DNA from: Lachnospiraceae bacterium
Lineage (GTDB): Bacteria > Bacillota > Clostridia > Lachnospirales > Lachnospiraceae
Length of the DNA: 64,000 nucleotides
Assembly: GCA_017470735.1 (NCBI GenBank)
Contig: JAFUYB010000021.1
Location: 20,379 to 84,378, forward strand
Direction of reading: 5' to 3'
In this document: piece by piece, positions 8,553-16,061 of the stretch
How positions within the stretch are numbered: position 1 is the first letter of the stretch
How the letters are laid out: every line of letters starts with the position of its first letter
Position numbers and translations under genes: made by a program
The notes under the pieces: model-generated
The model's input: only the letters and a program-made list of their open reading frames with translations
What the model was told of the DNA's origin: nothing
Databases searched by the model: none

Positions 8553-9896
8553 ATGGACTACGCAAGCTATTTAGGCGAGATGTACCAGCTTACCATACGA
8601 CGCTACGAGTACGCCGCGCTGGCAATGGACGGGGAGGATACGGCATTACAGCTGGAGGCGGTTCGAAAGCAGGAGCAGACGGTTCTTGCAGCAGAAGACG
8701 CCCTGCTGGAGCAGGAGGAATTCGCTCCGCTTGCGTATCTGTTTGCAGTCTGTGAATGCAATGCTTTTGAACGGCATGCGGTGGCGATGCTGCTGTTCTG
8801 GGAATTGCGCCCCGAATGCGCGGATGCCAATGACAGTCTGTGCGGTACACAAGCGGTGACGCCACGGCTGCTGAAGCTGACTTATGAGGGGGACTGTACG
8901 GATGACGATATGTATCTGTCGCTGCGGGGCGATTCGGTGTTCGGTTCCGTCTTTTTGGACACACAGACGGGACGGGGACCGGACCGACCGCTGGCTCTGG
9001 CACCGCGGATATTGCGGATGATCCTGACCGGAACGGCAGAAAGCCGGGTGGATGAGGCGGTGCGCGGGCTGGCGATGATCGGCAGCCCGATCCCAAAGGC
9101 GCAGCGGATCGACTGTCATTTTTCATTGGCGGATGTGGTGCTGCCCGGGGATTCGATGGATGCGCTCCGGTTCGCCTGCCGGCGGGTGCAGAACGCGCGA
9201 AAGGTCTATGAGGAGTGGGGGATGGGACGCCTCGTCACCTACGGCAGGGGTGTCTCATTGCTGTTTTCGGGACCGCCGGGTACAGGCAAGACAATGGCGG
9301 CGCAGGCCGTGGCAAAGGAGCTTTCGATGGAGCTGTACCGGATCAATCTGCCTGCCGTGGTCAGCAAATACATCGGGGAGACCGAACAGAATTTAAGTGA
9401 AATTTTTGAAAGTGCCAAAGGGCGCAGTGTTGTACTGTTTTTCGATGAGGCGGATGTGTTGTTCGGCAAACGCACCGAGATCAAGGATGCCAATGACAAG
9501 TACAGCAATATGGAGGCGGCGTACCTGCTGCAGCGCATCGAGGAGTACGAGGGCGTCACGATCATGGCGACAAATTACCGCCGGAATTTTGATGAGGCGT
9601 TCAACCGCAGGCTGACAAGCGTGATCGATTTTCCGTTCCCCGACGCGGCGAGCAGGAAAGAAATCTGGAGGCGTTCCATTCCGCGGGAGCTGTATTCCGA
9701 CGGCCTGGATACGGACGCGCTTGCCAAGCGGTTTGAGCTGAGCGGCAGCGCGATCAAAAACAGTGTGCTTTACGCGGCGTTCTTGGCGGCGTCGGACGGT
9801 GCGGATGCATTATCCATGGAGCTGCTGCTGGAGGGAATCCGCGAGGAATTCAAAAAGCAGGGCAAGGTCATCGGCAGAGAGGAGATGGAGGTATAA
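8553..9896 (+). CDS. AAA+ ATPase of eCIS type (complete)
   Basis: A 447-residue protein. The N-terminal 200 residues are helical and not conserved in obvious motifs. The AAA+ core has Walker A GPPGTGKT at residues 240-247, Walker B LFFDEAD with D298-E299, sensor 1 (MATN), an arginine pair (EAFNRRL) and a C-terminal lid. It resembles the FtsH/CDC48-like AAA+ ATPases that are a hallmark of eCIS loci (Afp15/Pvc15 in characterised systems), where they act in assembly or cargo handling. It is a paralogue of the protein truncated at the window's left edge. An AGAAAGGGA site precedes ATG 8553. The next gene begins directly after the stop codon, so the two are coupled. Confidence 0.9.
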   Translation: MDYASYLGEMYQLTIRRYEYAALAMDGEDTALQLEAVRKQEQTVLAAEDALLEQEEFAPLAYLFAVCECNAFERHAVAMLLFWELRPECADANDSLCGTQAVTPRLLKLTYEGDCTDDDMYLSLRGDSVFGSVFLDTQTGRGPDRPLALAPRILRMILTGTAESRVDEAVRGLAMIGSPIPKAQRIDCHFSLADVVLPGDSMDALRFACRRVQNARKVYEEWGMGRLVTYGRGVSLLFSGPPGTGKTMAAQAVAKELSMELYRINLPAVVSKYIGETEQNLSEIFESAKGRSVVLFFDEADVLFGKRTEIKDANDKYSNMEAAYLLQRIEEYEGVTIMATNYRRNFDEAFNRRLTSVIDFPFPDAASRKEIWRRSIPRELYSDGLDTDALAKRFELSGSAIKNSVLYAAFLAASDGADALSMELLLEGIREEFKKQGKVIGREEMEV

Positions 9897-10631
9897 GTGG
9901 TATTACAGCCATTGGAAAATGAGGCAAGGCAGCAGGCGTTCTTTGACGAGCGGCAGCGGCAGAACGAGGAGAAAAGCTCCGGCGGCTTCTGGCATGAGAA
10001 TTATATCGGAAAAGAGCGATCGGGCAGGAAGCCGCTGCGCCAGAAGGCAGAAGAGAAAAAGCAGTCCAAGTCCAGGCAGATGCAGGAAATTTTCCATACG
10101 AAAAACGCTTACGGTGAGATTTCCCTTGGCATGAATCCAAAGGGCGAGACGATGCTTGTCGCGGGGCGCAGCCATTACCGGAACGGGCCGACCGTGCAGC
10201 GGAATGAAAAAGAGCTCGATGAGCAAAACAGCTACTCATGGCGAGGCAAGGCGGGCAACCGGAAGACGAATGTCAAGGAGCCTGCCAAAAGCGCCTATGC
10301 CTTAAACAGCACGAAGCAGCACGACGGGGAGAACCGCCATAGAGGTGAAACGCTGCTTTTGCAGTCACAGCTCTTTGCGCAGGCGACAGCCCAGCACAAC
10401 GCGCTGTCGATGCTGCCCGAAAAAAGCGATAGGGTTGGCGACACCAAGGAAAAGTCCGCGCGGGAGATGAAGCTTTCCCACCAGCTGGAGCTGGCGCTGC
10501 GCCTCGGGGAAAAGCAGATTGTCCGCAGGCACAGCGACGACGGGATCGTGCAGTCCTTTGTATCTGAACTGGTCAAAACGCCGGAGGAGGATGAGGAGGA
10601 TCGCGGCGAAGATGCGGATTCTGAAGCTTGA
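9897..10631 (+). CDS. Polar hypothetical protein of the eCIS locus
   Basis: A 244-residue, highly charged protein, rich in Glu, Lys, Gln and Arg, without membrane segments or a signal peptide. It begins at GTG 9897, the base after the stop of the AAA+ gene, with GGAGGT at 9887-9892. Residues 1-130 look disordered. Residues 140-220 hold amphipathic helices (LFAQATAQHNALSMLPE, SHQLELALRLGEKQIV). The C-terminus is strongly acidic. I do not recognise a family. Coupling to the ATPase and position directly before the sheath promoter suggest a partner of the AAA+ protein or an assembly factor. The alternating basic and acidic composition would also fit a cargo adaptor. Function unknown. Confidence 0.65.
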   Translation: MVLQPLENEARQQAFFDERQRQNEEKSSGGFWHENYIGKERSGRKPLRQKAEEKKQSKSRQMQEIFHTKNAYGEISLGMNPKGETMLVAGRSHYRNGPTVQRNEKELDEQNSYSWRGKAGNRKTNVKEPAKSAYALNSTKQHDGENRHRGETLLLQSQLFAQATAQHNALSMLPEKSDRVGDTKEKSAREMKLSHQLELALRLGEKQIVRRHSDDGIVQSFVSELVKTPEEDEEDRGEDADSEA

Positions 10632-10690
10632 TTTTTCAAAAAAGATGAAAAATAAACAAATTGTATAGAAAAATGTAGAGAATGATTGTT

Positions 10691-10696
10691 TATAAT
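10691..10696 (+). promoter_or_regulatory. Possible -10 element of the sheath gene promoter
   Basis: A perfect TATAAT lies 77 bases before the sheath start, in an A/T-rich stretch after the previous gene ends at 10631. No good -35 box is found 16-18 bases upstream, so the promoter may need an activator such as the BTAD protein. Low certainty. Confidence 0.35.
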
Positions 10697-10710
10697 TTCT
10701 GTCAGTTGTT

Positions 10711-10736
10711 TGTCATCCGCGCGAGAAAGGATGACA
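10711..10736 (+). promoter_or_regulatory. Perfect hairpin in the 5' leader of the sheath mRNA
   Basis: TGTCATCC (10711-10718) and GGATGACA (10729-10736) are perfect inverted repeats around a 10-base loop. No T-run follows, so it is not a simple terminator. It lies 36 bases before the sheath start and 15 bases after the putative -10 element. It may stabilise the leader or bind a regulator. Confidence 0.5.
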
Positions 10737-10772
10737 GAGTAGATTTTCTGGAAGAAAGGAGCGGAGAAGTAT

Positions 10773-12575
10773 ATGGCTGAGTATTTGTCACCGGGCGTAT
10801 ATGTCGAGGAATTCGATTCCGGAGCTACCCCGATGGAGGGTGTGGGCACCAGTACGGCAGGATTTGTGGGATTGGCGCAGAGAGGTCCGACGAGCGGACT
10901 GCCGCAGCTTGTGACCAATTATGCGGATTTCGGCAGGATTTATGGAGGACATCTGTCCGCCAATGAGTTTGGGGATTACCGTTTCCTGTCCTATGCAGTG
11001 GAGAGCTTTTTCGTCAATGGCGGTTCACGCTGCTATGTGATGCGTGTGGCTCCGCCGGATGCAAAGGCATCGACGGGCAGCGCGGCAGCATTGAGCTTTA
11101 CGGCAAGGAACCCCGGTCTGTGGGGCGATGACATCAGCATCTCGTTCGCGCCTGCGAGCAAGGCAAAGACACAGGTGCTTGAGATCATCAACGATCCCGA
11201 CGGCAAGAAGTACCGCGTAAAGAGCAGCGTGGGCTTCAATGTGGGCGATGTCGTGGCGTATGCCGAGGGCGACAAAGTGACCTACAACAAGGTCGTAAAG
11301 AGCCAGGACAATGTCATTACCTTTGAGAAGGATTATCCGGATTCGATCGTTGATACCAATCTGCTTCCGAGCAAGGTGATCACGACCTGCGAGTTTACGG
11401 TGACGGTCAAATACGACGATCTCGTAGAGACCTATGAGAATGTGTCGTTCAATATCGAGGCACCGAATTACATTGAAAAGGCAACGGCAAAGTCCGACCT
11501 GATCATTGCCGCGTACAACGCTTCGGGAGAGGCTCCGGCAGCGGCTCCTGCGGCAGCTCCGGCAGCAGATGCCAAGGGCGATGACAAGAAAGACAAGAAG
11601 AGCGCACCGGCAGCAGCTCCGGCAGCGGGAGGCATCACAGCTCCGATGGATATCATCGGCGTGACCAGCCTCAATTTAAAGGGCGGCAGCAACGGTTCTG
11701 TAGCCAGTGTCTCCGCAGGCGACTTTATCGGTGAGGACAAGGGCGCAGGTAAGCGTACCGGTATCCAGGCGTTCGTGGACAACGATGTCGTATCGATCAT
11801 CGCGGCACCGGGCGTGACCGACCCGAATGTACAGCTGACGCTGGTATCCCATTGCGAGAATCTGGCAAGCCGTTTCGCGGTGCTGGATATTCCGCAGGAT
11901 GCAAAGAAGGTAGAGGATGTGGAAGCGCACCGCGACATTTTCGATTCCGAGTACGCGGCATTGTATCATCCTTGGCTGATCGTTTACGATTCGCTTGATA
12001 AAAAGAATATCGCGATCCCGCCTTCAGGCGCGGTGATGGGTATTTACGCGAGAAGCGACAATACCCGCGGCGTACACAAGGCTCCGGCAAACGAAGTTGT
12101 CCGAAACTGTGTCGGTCTGGACTGCCAGTTCAACAAGGGCGAGCAGGACATCCTAAATCCGAAGGGCGTCAACCTGATCCGTTCGTTCCCGGGGCAGGGC
12201 ATCCGTGTCTGGGGCGCGCGCACGGTATCGAGCAACGGTCTGTGGAAATATGTCAATGTCCGCCGTCTGTTCATTTACCTTGAGGAGTCGATCAAAGCAA
12301 ACACGAGCTGGGTTGTCTTTGAGCCGAATGACGAGGCATTGTGGGTTCGTGTACAGCGGACGATCAGTGTATTTTTGACAACGATGTGGCGCGAAGGCTC
12401 GCTGATGGGATCTTCTCCGGAGGAAGCGTTCTTTGTCAATATCGGCAGGGAAACGATGAGCCAGGATGACATCGACAACGGCAGGCTGATCTGCGTGATC
12501 GGCATTGCACCGGTGAAACCGGCTGAATTTGTCATCTTCCGGCTGACACAGAAGACCAGCGAATCAGCAGAGTGA
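10773..12575 (+). CDS. eCIS contractile tail sheath protein
   Basis: A 600-residue protein with the hallmarks of contractile sheaths: the N-terminal MAEYLSPGVYVEE strand, the block TAGFVGLAQRGP, GGSRCYVMRV near residue 90, and a C-terminal domain with GVNLIRSFPGQGIRVWGART, YVNVRRLFIYLEESI and FVINIGRE-like FFVNIGRE. In eCIS and phages this protein polymerises around the tube and contracts to drive it into a target. The central domain carries an unusual Ala/Pro-rich insert with a Lys/Asp block (about residues 250-289). A GAAAGGAG site lies before ATG 10773. It has its own leader with a hairpin. Only one sheath gene is seen, whereas several eCIS carry two or three. Confidence 0.97.
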   Translation: MAEYLSPGVYVEEFDSGATPMEGVGTSTAGFVGLAQRGPTSGLPQLVTNYADFGRIYGGHLSANEFGDYRFLSYAVESFFVNGGSRCYVMRVAPPDAKASTGSAAALSFTARNPGLWGDDISISFAPASKAKTQVLEIINDPDGKKYRVKSSVGFNVGDVVAYAEGDKVTYNKVVKSQDNVITFEKDYPDSIVDTNLLPSKVITTCEFTVTVKYDDLVETYENVSFNIEAPNYIEKATAKSDLIIAAYNASGEAPAAAPAAAPAADAKGDDKKDKKSAPAAAPAAGGITAPMDIIGVTSLNLKGGSNGSVASVSAGDFIGEDKGAGKRTGIQAFVDNDVVSIIAAPGVTDPNVQLTLVSHCENLASRFAVLDIPQDAKKVEDVEAHRDIFDSEYAALYHPWLIVYDSLDKKNIAIPPSGAVMGIYARSDNTRGVHKAPANEVVRNCVGLDCQFNKGEQDILNPKGVNLIRSFPGQGIRVWGARTVSSNGLWKYVNVRRLFIYLEESIKANTSWVVFEPNDEALWVRVQRTISVFLTTMWREGSLMGSSPEEAFFVNIGRETMSQDDIDNGRLICVIGIAPVKPAEFVIFRLTQKTSESAE

Positions 12576-12584
12576 CCAGTCGAA

Positions 12585-12611
12585 CTTAGCACATGAGTTT
12601 TATGTGCTTAG
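12585..12611 (+). promoter_or_regulatory. Intergenic hairpin between sheath and tube genes
   Basis: CTTAGCACAT (12585-12594) and ATGTGCTTAG (12602-12611) pair with one mismatch around a seven-base loop, starting ten bases after the sheath stop. No T-run follows at once. A second dyad around TTTTTCGAAAA is at 12640-12652. Such structures could mark an mRNA processing site or partial terminator that tunes the sheath-to-tube ratio. Confidence 0.45.
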
Positions 12612-12726
12612 TGAGACAGTCGTTCTTGAATGACGCAGGTATTTTTCGAAAATATGAGCGAAGCGAATGATTATGCTTTCGGAAAATGCCAAGGAATGAA
12701 AGAATAATAGGAAGGAGACAAAATAA

Positions 12727-13158
12727 ATGGCACAGACGGGCTATCCACATGGAAGATTTAGATATCAGGTTGAAATCGATGGACTTGATGCCGGCGGCTT
12801 TTCGGAAGTGACAGGCTTTGACGCGTCGATTGATGTAATGGAATACCGCGAAGGCGATGACACGACAACGCCACGGAAGATTCCCGGCTTGAAGAAATAT
12901 GGCAACATTACCTTGCGCCAGGGTCTGGTCGATTCGACCGTTATGTACGACTGGATCATGGAGGGCGTCAATGGCGCGGTGGACCGCAAGACGATTTCCA
13001 TTACGCTGCTGGATGAGGAAGGCAGCGCAGTAGCGGCTTGGCAGGTCATCAACGCATGGCCGATGCGTTATACGGCACCGGACTTCAATGCGACGGCTTC
13101 CGAGGTGGCGGTTGAGACCGTGGAGGTTGCGCATGAAGGCATGACGAGGACGCAATAA
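12727..13158 (+). CDS. eCIS tail tube protein (gp19-like)
   Basis: A 143-residue protein of the phage T4 gp19-like tail tube family as found in eCIS. It shows the typical HGRFRYQVEIDGLDAGGFSEVTG start, the EYREGDD and PRKIPGLKKYGNITLRQG blocks, and the closing pattern of a hydrophobic strand plus WPMRYTAPDFNAT and VETVEVAHEG. The protein stacks as hexameric rings to form the inner tube and the cargo conduit. GGAAGGAG precedes ATG 12727. A rho-independent terminator follows directly (13186-13227), so sheath and tube form an abundant transcription unit of their own. Confidence 0.96.
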   Translation: MAQTGYPHGRFRYQVEIDGLDAGGFSEVTGFDASIDVMEYREGDDTTTPRKIPGLKKYGNITLRQGLVDSTVMYDWIMEGVNGAVDRKTISITLLDEEGSAVAAWQVINAWPMRYTAPDFNATASEVAVETVEVAHEGMTRTQ

Positions 13159-13185
13159 GATCCGCAACAGCTAAAATGATTTTGG

Positions 13186-13227
13186 ATATGGAGATTTGCC
13201 GGGAGCCGGCATTTCTCCATATTTTTT
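13186..13227 (+). terminator. Rho-independent terminator after the tube gene
   Basis: Arms 13186-13201 and 13207-13222 pair with a small internal mismatch (outer ATATGGAGA/TCTCCATAT, inner GCCG/CGGC), followed by a run of T to 13227. This separates the sheath-tube unit from the downstream minor components. Confidence 0.85.
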
Positions 13228-13265
13228 GGAAGCGTCATGAAATCTCTGATGAAGGCGGATTTCCG

Positions 13266-13295
13266 TTGACGAAAAAACTTATTGCATGGTAAAAT
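13266..13295 (+). promoter_or_regulatory. Promoter for the tail chaperone unit
   Basis: TTGACG (13266-13271) and TAAAAT (13290-13295) are separated by 18 bp, 38 bases before the chaperone start and just after the tube terminator. This suggests separate transcription of the chaperone, DUF6760 protein and second tube protein. Confidence 0.6.
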
Positions 13296-13332
13296 AAAAA
13301 GCGGTTTGGACGAGACGAAAGGAGAAAGCATT

Positions 13333-13701
13333 ATGGCATTTCAGACAGAATATGATTTCACGCTGCCGCGCGGGTACCGCGATATGGACGGCAACCTGCA
13401 CCGCGAGGGCAAGATGCGTCTGGCGAACGCGGCTGACGAGATACTGCCGCTGAAGGATCAGCGGGTGCAGCAGAATCCGGCGTATCTTTCCATTATCCTG
13501 CTGTCACGCGTGATCACCAAGCTTGGCGACCTGCCAGCGGTGGATACGCGCACGATCGAGAATCTTTACACGATGGACTTAGCGTACCTTCAGGAGCTGT
13601 ATGAGCAGATCAACGCATCGGACATGCCGGTATTCCGCGGAACCTGCCCGCACTGCAACAAGCCGGTTGAAATCCCGGTAAATTTTATGTCGGCCGGGTG
13701 A
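13333..13701 (+). CDS. eCIS phage-tail assembly protein with zinc-ribbon end
   Basis: A 122-residue protein starting at ATG 13333, with AAAGGAG eight bases upstream. It opens with the pattern FTLPRGYRDMDGNLHREGKMRLA, seen in the tail assembly (T4 baseplate hub assembly chaperone-like) proteins that follow tube genes in eCIS loci. The middle is helical (LSIILLSRVITKLGDLP). The C-terminus holds a CPHC motif (GTCPHCNKP), half of a treble-clef/ribbon-like metal site. In related loci this protein lies exactly between the tube and a DUF6760 protein, as here. A chaperone role is inferred from that context. Its stop overlaps the GTG of the next gene. Confidence 0.85.
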   Translation: MAFQTEYDFTLPRGYRDMDGNLHREGKMRLANAADEILPLKDQRVQQNPAYLSIILLSRVITKLGDLPAVDTRTIENLYTMDLAYLQELYEQINASDMPVFRGTCPHCNKPVEIPVNFMSAG

Positions 13702-13952
13702 ATGGGCCGGCCGGGATGACACGCCATACCGCAGGAGACAAACGGGGGCAGGAGCCGCGCCGCGGGCGGGCGATCAAGGTGTATCCGGAGGACAAGATAT
13801 ACGAGGAGATGACTTTCATCGGTTATTATCTGCATTGGAATCCGGACGATATTGCCGCGATGAGCCACCGGGAGCGCATCCGCTGGTGCGATGAAATTTC
13901 CAAGATCAACAGCAAGCTCAACCAGGAGCCTGAGAATGTATTCGCGATCTAA
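13698..13952 (+). CDS. DUF6760-type small eCIS protein
   Basis: An 84-residue basic protein. The core YPEDKIYEEMTFIGYYLHW, then HRERIRWCDEISKIN matches the pattern of the DUF6760 family (YPxDxLYEEVAFIAYHFHW, HRERxRWVxEIxxIN), known as a small conserved gene after the tail assembly protein in eCIS clusters. GTG 13698 overlaps the previous stop (GTGA); ATG 13716 is another possible start. The first 25 residues are Gly/Arg-rich and poorly conserved. The family has no settled function, but the strict gene order makes an assembly role likely. Confidence 0.8.
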   Translation: MNGPAGMTRHTAGDKRGQEPRRGRAIKVYPEDKIYEEMTFIGYYLHWNPDDIAAMSHRERIRWCDEISKINSKLNQEPENVFAI

Positions 13953-14026
13953 AGGAGCGCGGATGCATCGGTTTTCTGCGGATCAGACAGCAGCCTTAAG
14001 GGCTATATCATGGGGGAAGATACAAT

Positions 14027-14461
14027 ATGTCAGACGCCAAAGACATGCTCACTAATTTTGAATTCCAAGTACAGCTGGGACTGTTGCTTACAGTCAATTT
14101 TTCACGGATATCAGACATTTCCTCGCAGGGCGAGTTTGATGTGCGGGCGGACGGCGGCAACAACGACCGGATGTACTTTGCCGCAAAGCCGCACCGTACG
14201 CCGGATGTGATGGTATTTCACAAGGGGTGGTCGACCGGGCTGGATTCGGCTGTGATGTCGTGGCTGACGCCCGGGCTGATCATCGACGGCATTCTGATCA
14301 TCGTCAAGCAAAACAGCTCGATGAAGAAAATCTTATACATCGAGCAGGGAATCCTAAGCCGGATATTTTATTCCGATCTGGACGCTATACGCGGGGATGT
14401 GATGATCAAGTCAATGGAGCTGCGTCATACGGGGATCAAGGAGTATCCGTTGTCAATGTAA
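14027..14461 (+). CDS. Second tube-like protein (gp19 family, possibly tube initiator)
   Basis: A 144-residue protein starting at ATG 14027, with GGGGGAAG upstream. The pattern FEFQVQLG, then VNFSRISDISSQGEFDVRADGG, then VMVFHKGWSTG and a C-terminal MIKSMELRHTGIKEYPLSM fits the gp19-like tail tube superfamily. It is distinct from the main tube protein. In characterised eCIS a second tube-like protein caps the baseplate side and starts tube assembly (Afp5/Pvc5 position). In those systems LysM, hub and spike genes come next; here a palindrome array and an unrelated ATPase follow. The protein itself looks intact. Confidence 0.78.
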   Translation: MSDAKDMLTNFEFQVQLGLLLTVNFSRISDISSQGEFDVRADGGNNDRMYFAAKPHRTPDVMVFHKGWSTGLDSAVMSWLTPGLIIDGILIIVKQNSSMKKILYIEQGILSRIFYSDLDAIRGDVMIKSMELRHTGIKEYPLSM

Positions 14462-14470
14462 AAAAAAATG

Positions 14471-14562
14471 AGATTTAGACCGATCTCATACCGAAATGGG
14501 TCTAAATCTACGAAAAATATCGACATTTAGACCCATTTCGGGTTGAAAACGGTCTAAATCTG
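14471..14562. repeat. Nested palindromes upstream of the DUF234 ATPase gene
   Basis: Four arms built on one motif: AGATTTAGACC (14471-14481), then the arm at 14490-14509, its inverted copy at 14525-14543, and GGTCTAAATCTG (14551-14562). The outer pair and the inner pair can each fold back, making one large imperfect palindrome with a 15-base centre. The last arm lies inside the spacer of a promoter (14543-14571). This arrangement looks like multiple operators for one repressor, or the end of a small mobile element. Confidence 0.7.
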
Positions 14563-14571
14563 TGATATCCT
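14543..14571 (+). promoter_or_regulatory. Promoter of the DUF234 ATPase gene, overlapped by a palindrome arm
   Basis: TTGAAA (14543-14548) and TATCCT (14566-14571) are 17 bp apart. The GGTCTAAATC arm occupies the spacer, so a protein bound there would block RNA polymerase. Downstream, TGTATC/GATACA (14591-14596, 14604-14609) can form a hairpin that covers the AAGGA ribosome-binding site before ATG 14613. Confidence 0.6.
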
Positions 14572-14612
14572 ACACATACAAAGGCGAATTTGTATCGTGA
14601 AAGGATACACAG

Positions 14613-16055
14613 ATGGCGGACAGGATCATTGGCAGGAAATATGAATGCGACCGGCTGGACCGGTGCATGGGCGAGCATCAGGCGCAGCTGATCGTCGTCT
14701 ATGGGAGGCGGAGGGTAGGGAAGACCTATCTGGTTCAGCAGTATTTTGACGGACGGTTTGATTTCAAATTCACAGGAGCGTACCGCAGGTCAAGGGAAGA
14801 CCAGCTAACGAATTTTACGAGAGAAATGAGCAGGCAGACGGGTCTGCAGCAATCTGTGCCGAAGGATTGGGATGAAGCATTTGTGATGCTTCGTGACTAT
14901 CTTTCGGCTTTTTCGCAGAATGAGAAGCGCGTCGTTTTTTTTGATGAAATGCCGTGGATGGATACACAGCGTTCCGGTTTTATGGAGGCATTTGAGTGGT
15001 TTTGGAATGACTGGGGCGCAGCGCAGGAGAACTTGATCTTTATTGCCTGCGGTTCGTCGACTTCCTGGATGATACAGAATTTTGATGAAAATAAAGGCGG
15101 ACTTTTCAACCGGCAGACCTGCAGGCTGTATCTGATGCCGTTTACGCTGGACGAGACGGAGCAGTATCTGCAATCACGCCGGATCAGCTGGGCGAGGTAT
15201 GATATTGCCGAATGTTATATGATCATGGGCGGCATCCCGTATTATCTGAGCCTGCTGGATCCGCAGCGGAATTACCAGGAAAACATTGACAATCTGTTCT
15301 TTCGGAAAAGGGCAGAGCTTTGGGACGAATTTGACCATCTGTACCAGACCTTGTTTGAAAATAGTGAGCAGTACATCAAGGTTGTGGAAATACTCGGAAA
15401 AAAAAGGAGCGGCATGACCCGTCCGGAGCTTTCCCGGGAGACCGGAATTTCTTCAAACGGAAAGCTGACGAAGATGCTAAAGTCTCTGACAGACTCCGGT
15501 TTTGTGCGTGAATACGCTTTCTTTGGCCACAAGAAAAAGGAAACGGTTTACCAGCTGGCGGATTATTATACAGCCTTTTTCTTCCGGTTTATAAAAGACA
15601 ATTTTGGAAAGGATGAGCACTTTTGGAGCCATACGACCGACAATCCGGCGCGCCGGGCATGGGCAGGGCTGACTTTTGAACAGCTGTGCAAAGACCATAT
15701 TGCGCAGATAAAGAGAAAGCTGGGGATTGCCGGTGTACTGTCGGAGGAGTCGACCTGGTATTATCGGGAGTCAGATTCCGATGGCCGGCAGGGCGGGACG
15801 CAGATCGATATGCTGATCGACCGCAGGGACCGCGTGATCAATCTCTGCGAGATCAAATTTTCGATCAATGAATTTACGATCGATAAAAAATATGATCAGA
15901 CGCTGCGCAATAAAATCGACACATTCCGGATGCGGACGGATTGCAAGAAGACGATACAGCTGACAATGATCACGACATTCGGCGTCAAAAGGAATACCTA
16001 TTCGGGACTTGTCGGAAGTGAAGTGGTTTTGGATGATCTGTTTGTGGAAGCCTGA
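14613..16055 (+). CDS. DUF234-type AAA+ ATPase with PD-(D/E)XK nuclease-like C-terminus
   Basis: A 480-residue protein. Walker A GRRRVGKT is at residues 31-38 and Walker B VFFDE at about 108-112 (D111-E112). A winged-helix region follows near 270-310 (MTRPELSRETGISSNGKLTKML). The C-terminus has a PD-(D/E)XK-like site: QID (D399) and, 14 residues on, E413-I-K415. This is the layout of the archaeal-type ATPase/DUF234 family, which is common in archaea and gut anaerobes. Its biology is not settled, with defence, mobile-element and regulatory roles proposed. It has its own promoter and palindromes and is unrelated to eCIS structure. The repeat-protein gene starts six bases after its stop. Confidence 0.88.
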   Translation: MADRIIGRKYECDRLDRCMGEHQAQLIVVYGRRRVGKTYLVQQYFDGRFDFKFTGAYRRSREDQLTNFTREMSRQTGLQQSVPKDWDEAFVMLRDYLSAFSQNEKRVVFFDEMPWMDTQRSGFMEAFEWFWNDWGAAQENLIFIACGSSTSWMIQNFDENKGGLFNRQTCRLYLMPFTLDETEQYLQSRRISWARYDIAECYMIMGGIPYYLSLLDPQRNYQENIDNLFFRKRAELWDEFDHLYQTLFENSEQYIKVVEILGKKRSGMTRPELSRETGISSNGKLTKMLKSLTDSGFVREYAFFGHKKKETVYQLADYYTAFFFRFIKDNFGKDEHFWSHTTDNPARRAWAGLTFEQLCKDHIAQIKRKLGIAGVLSEESTWYYRESDSDGRQGGTQIDMLIDRRDRVINLCEIKFSINEFTIDKKYDQTLRNKIDTFRMRTDCKKTIQLTMITTFGVKRNTYSGLVGSEVVLDDLFVEA

Positions 16056-16061
16056 CGGGGA

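Noticed and set aside
10773..13158. Type VI secretion sheath/tube pair (TssBC/Hcp)
   Set aside because: The sheath is a single long chain with phage/eCIS motifs, the tube is gp19-like, no Tss membrane-complex genes occur, and the host seems Gram-positive.
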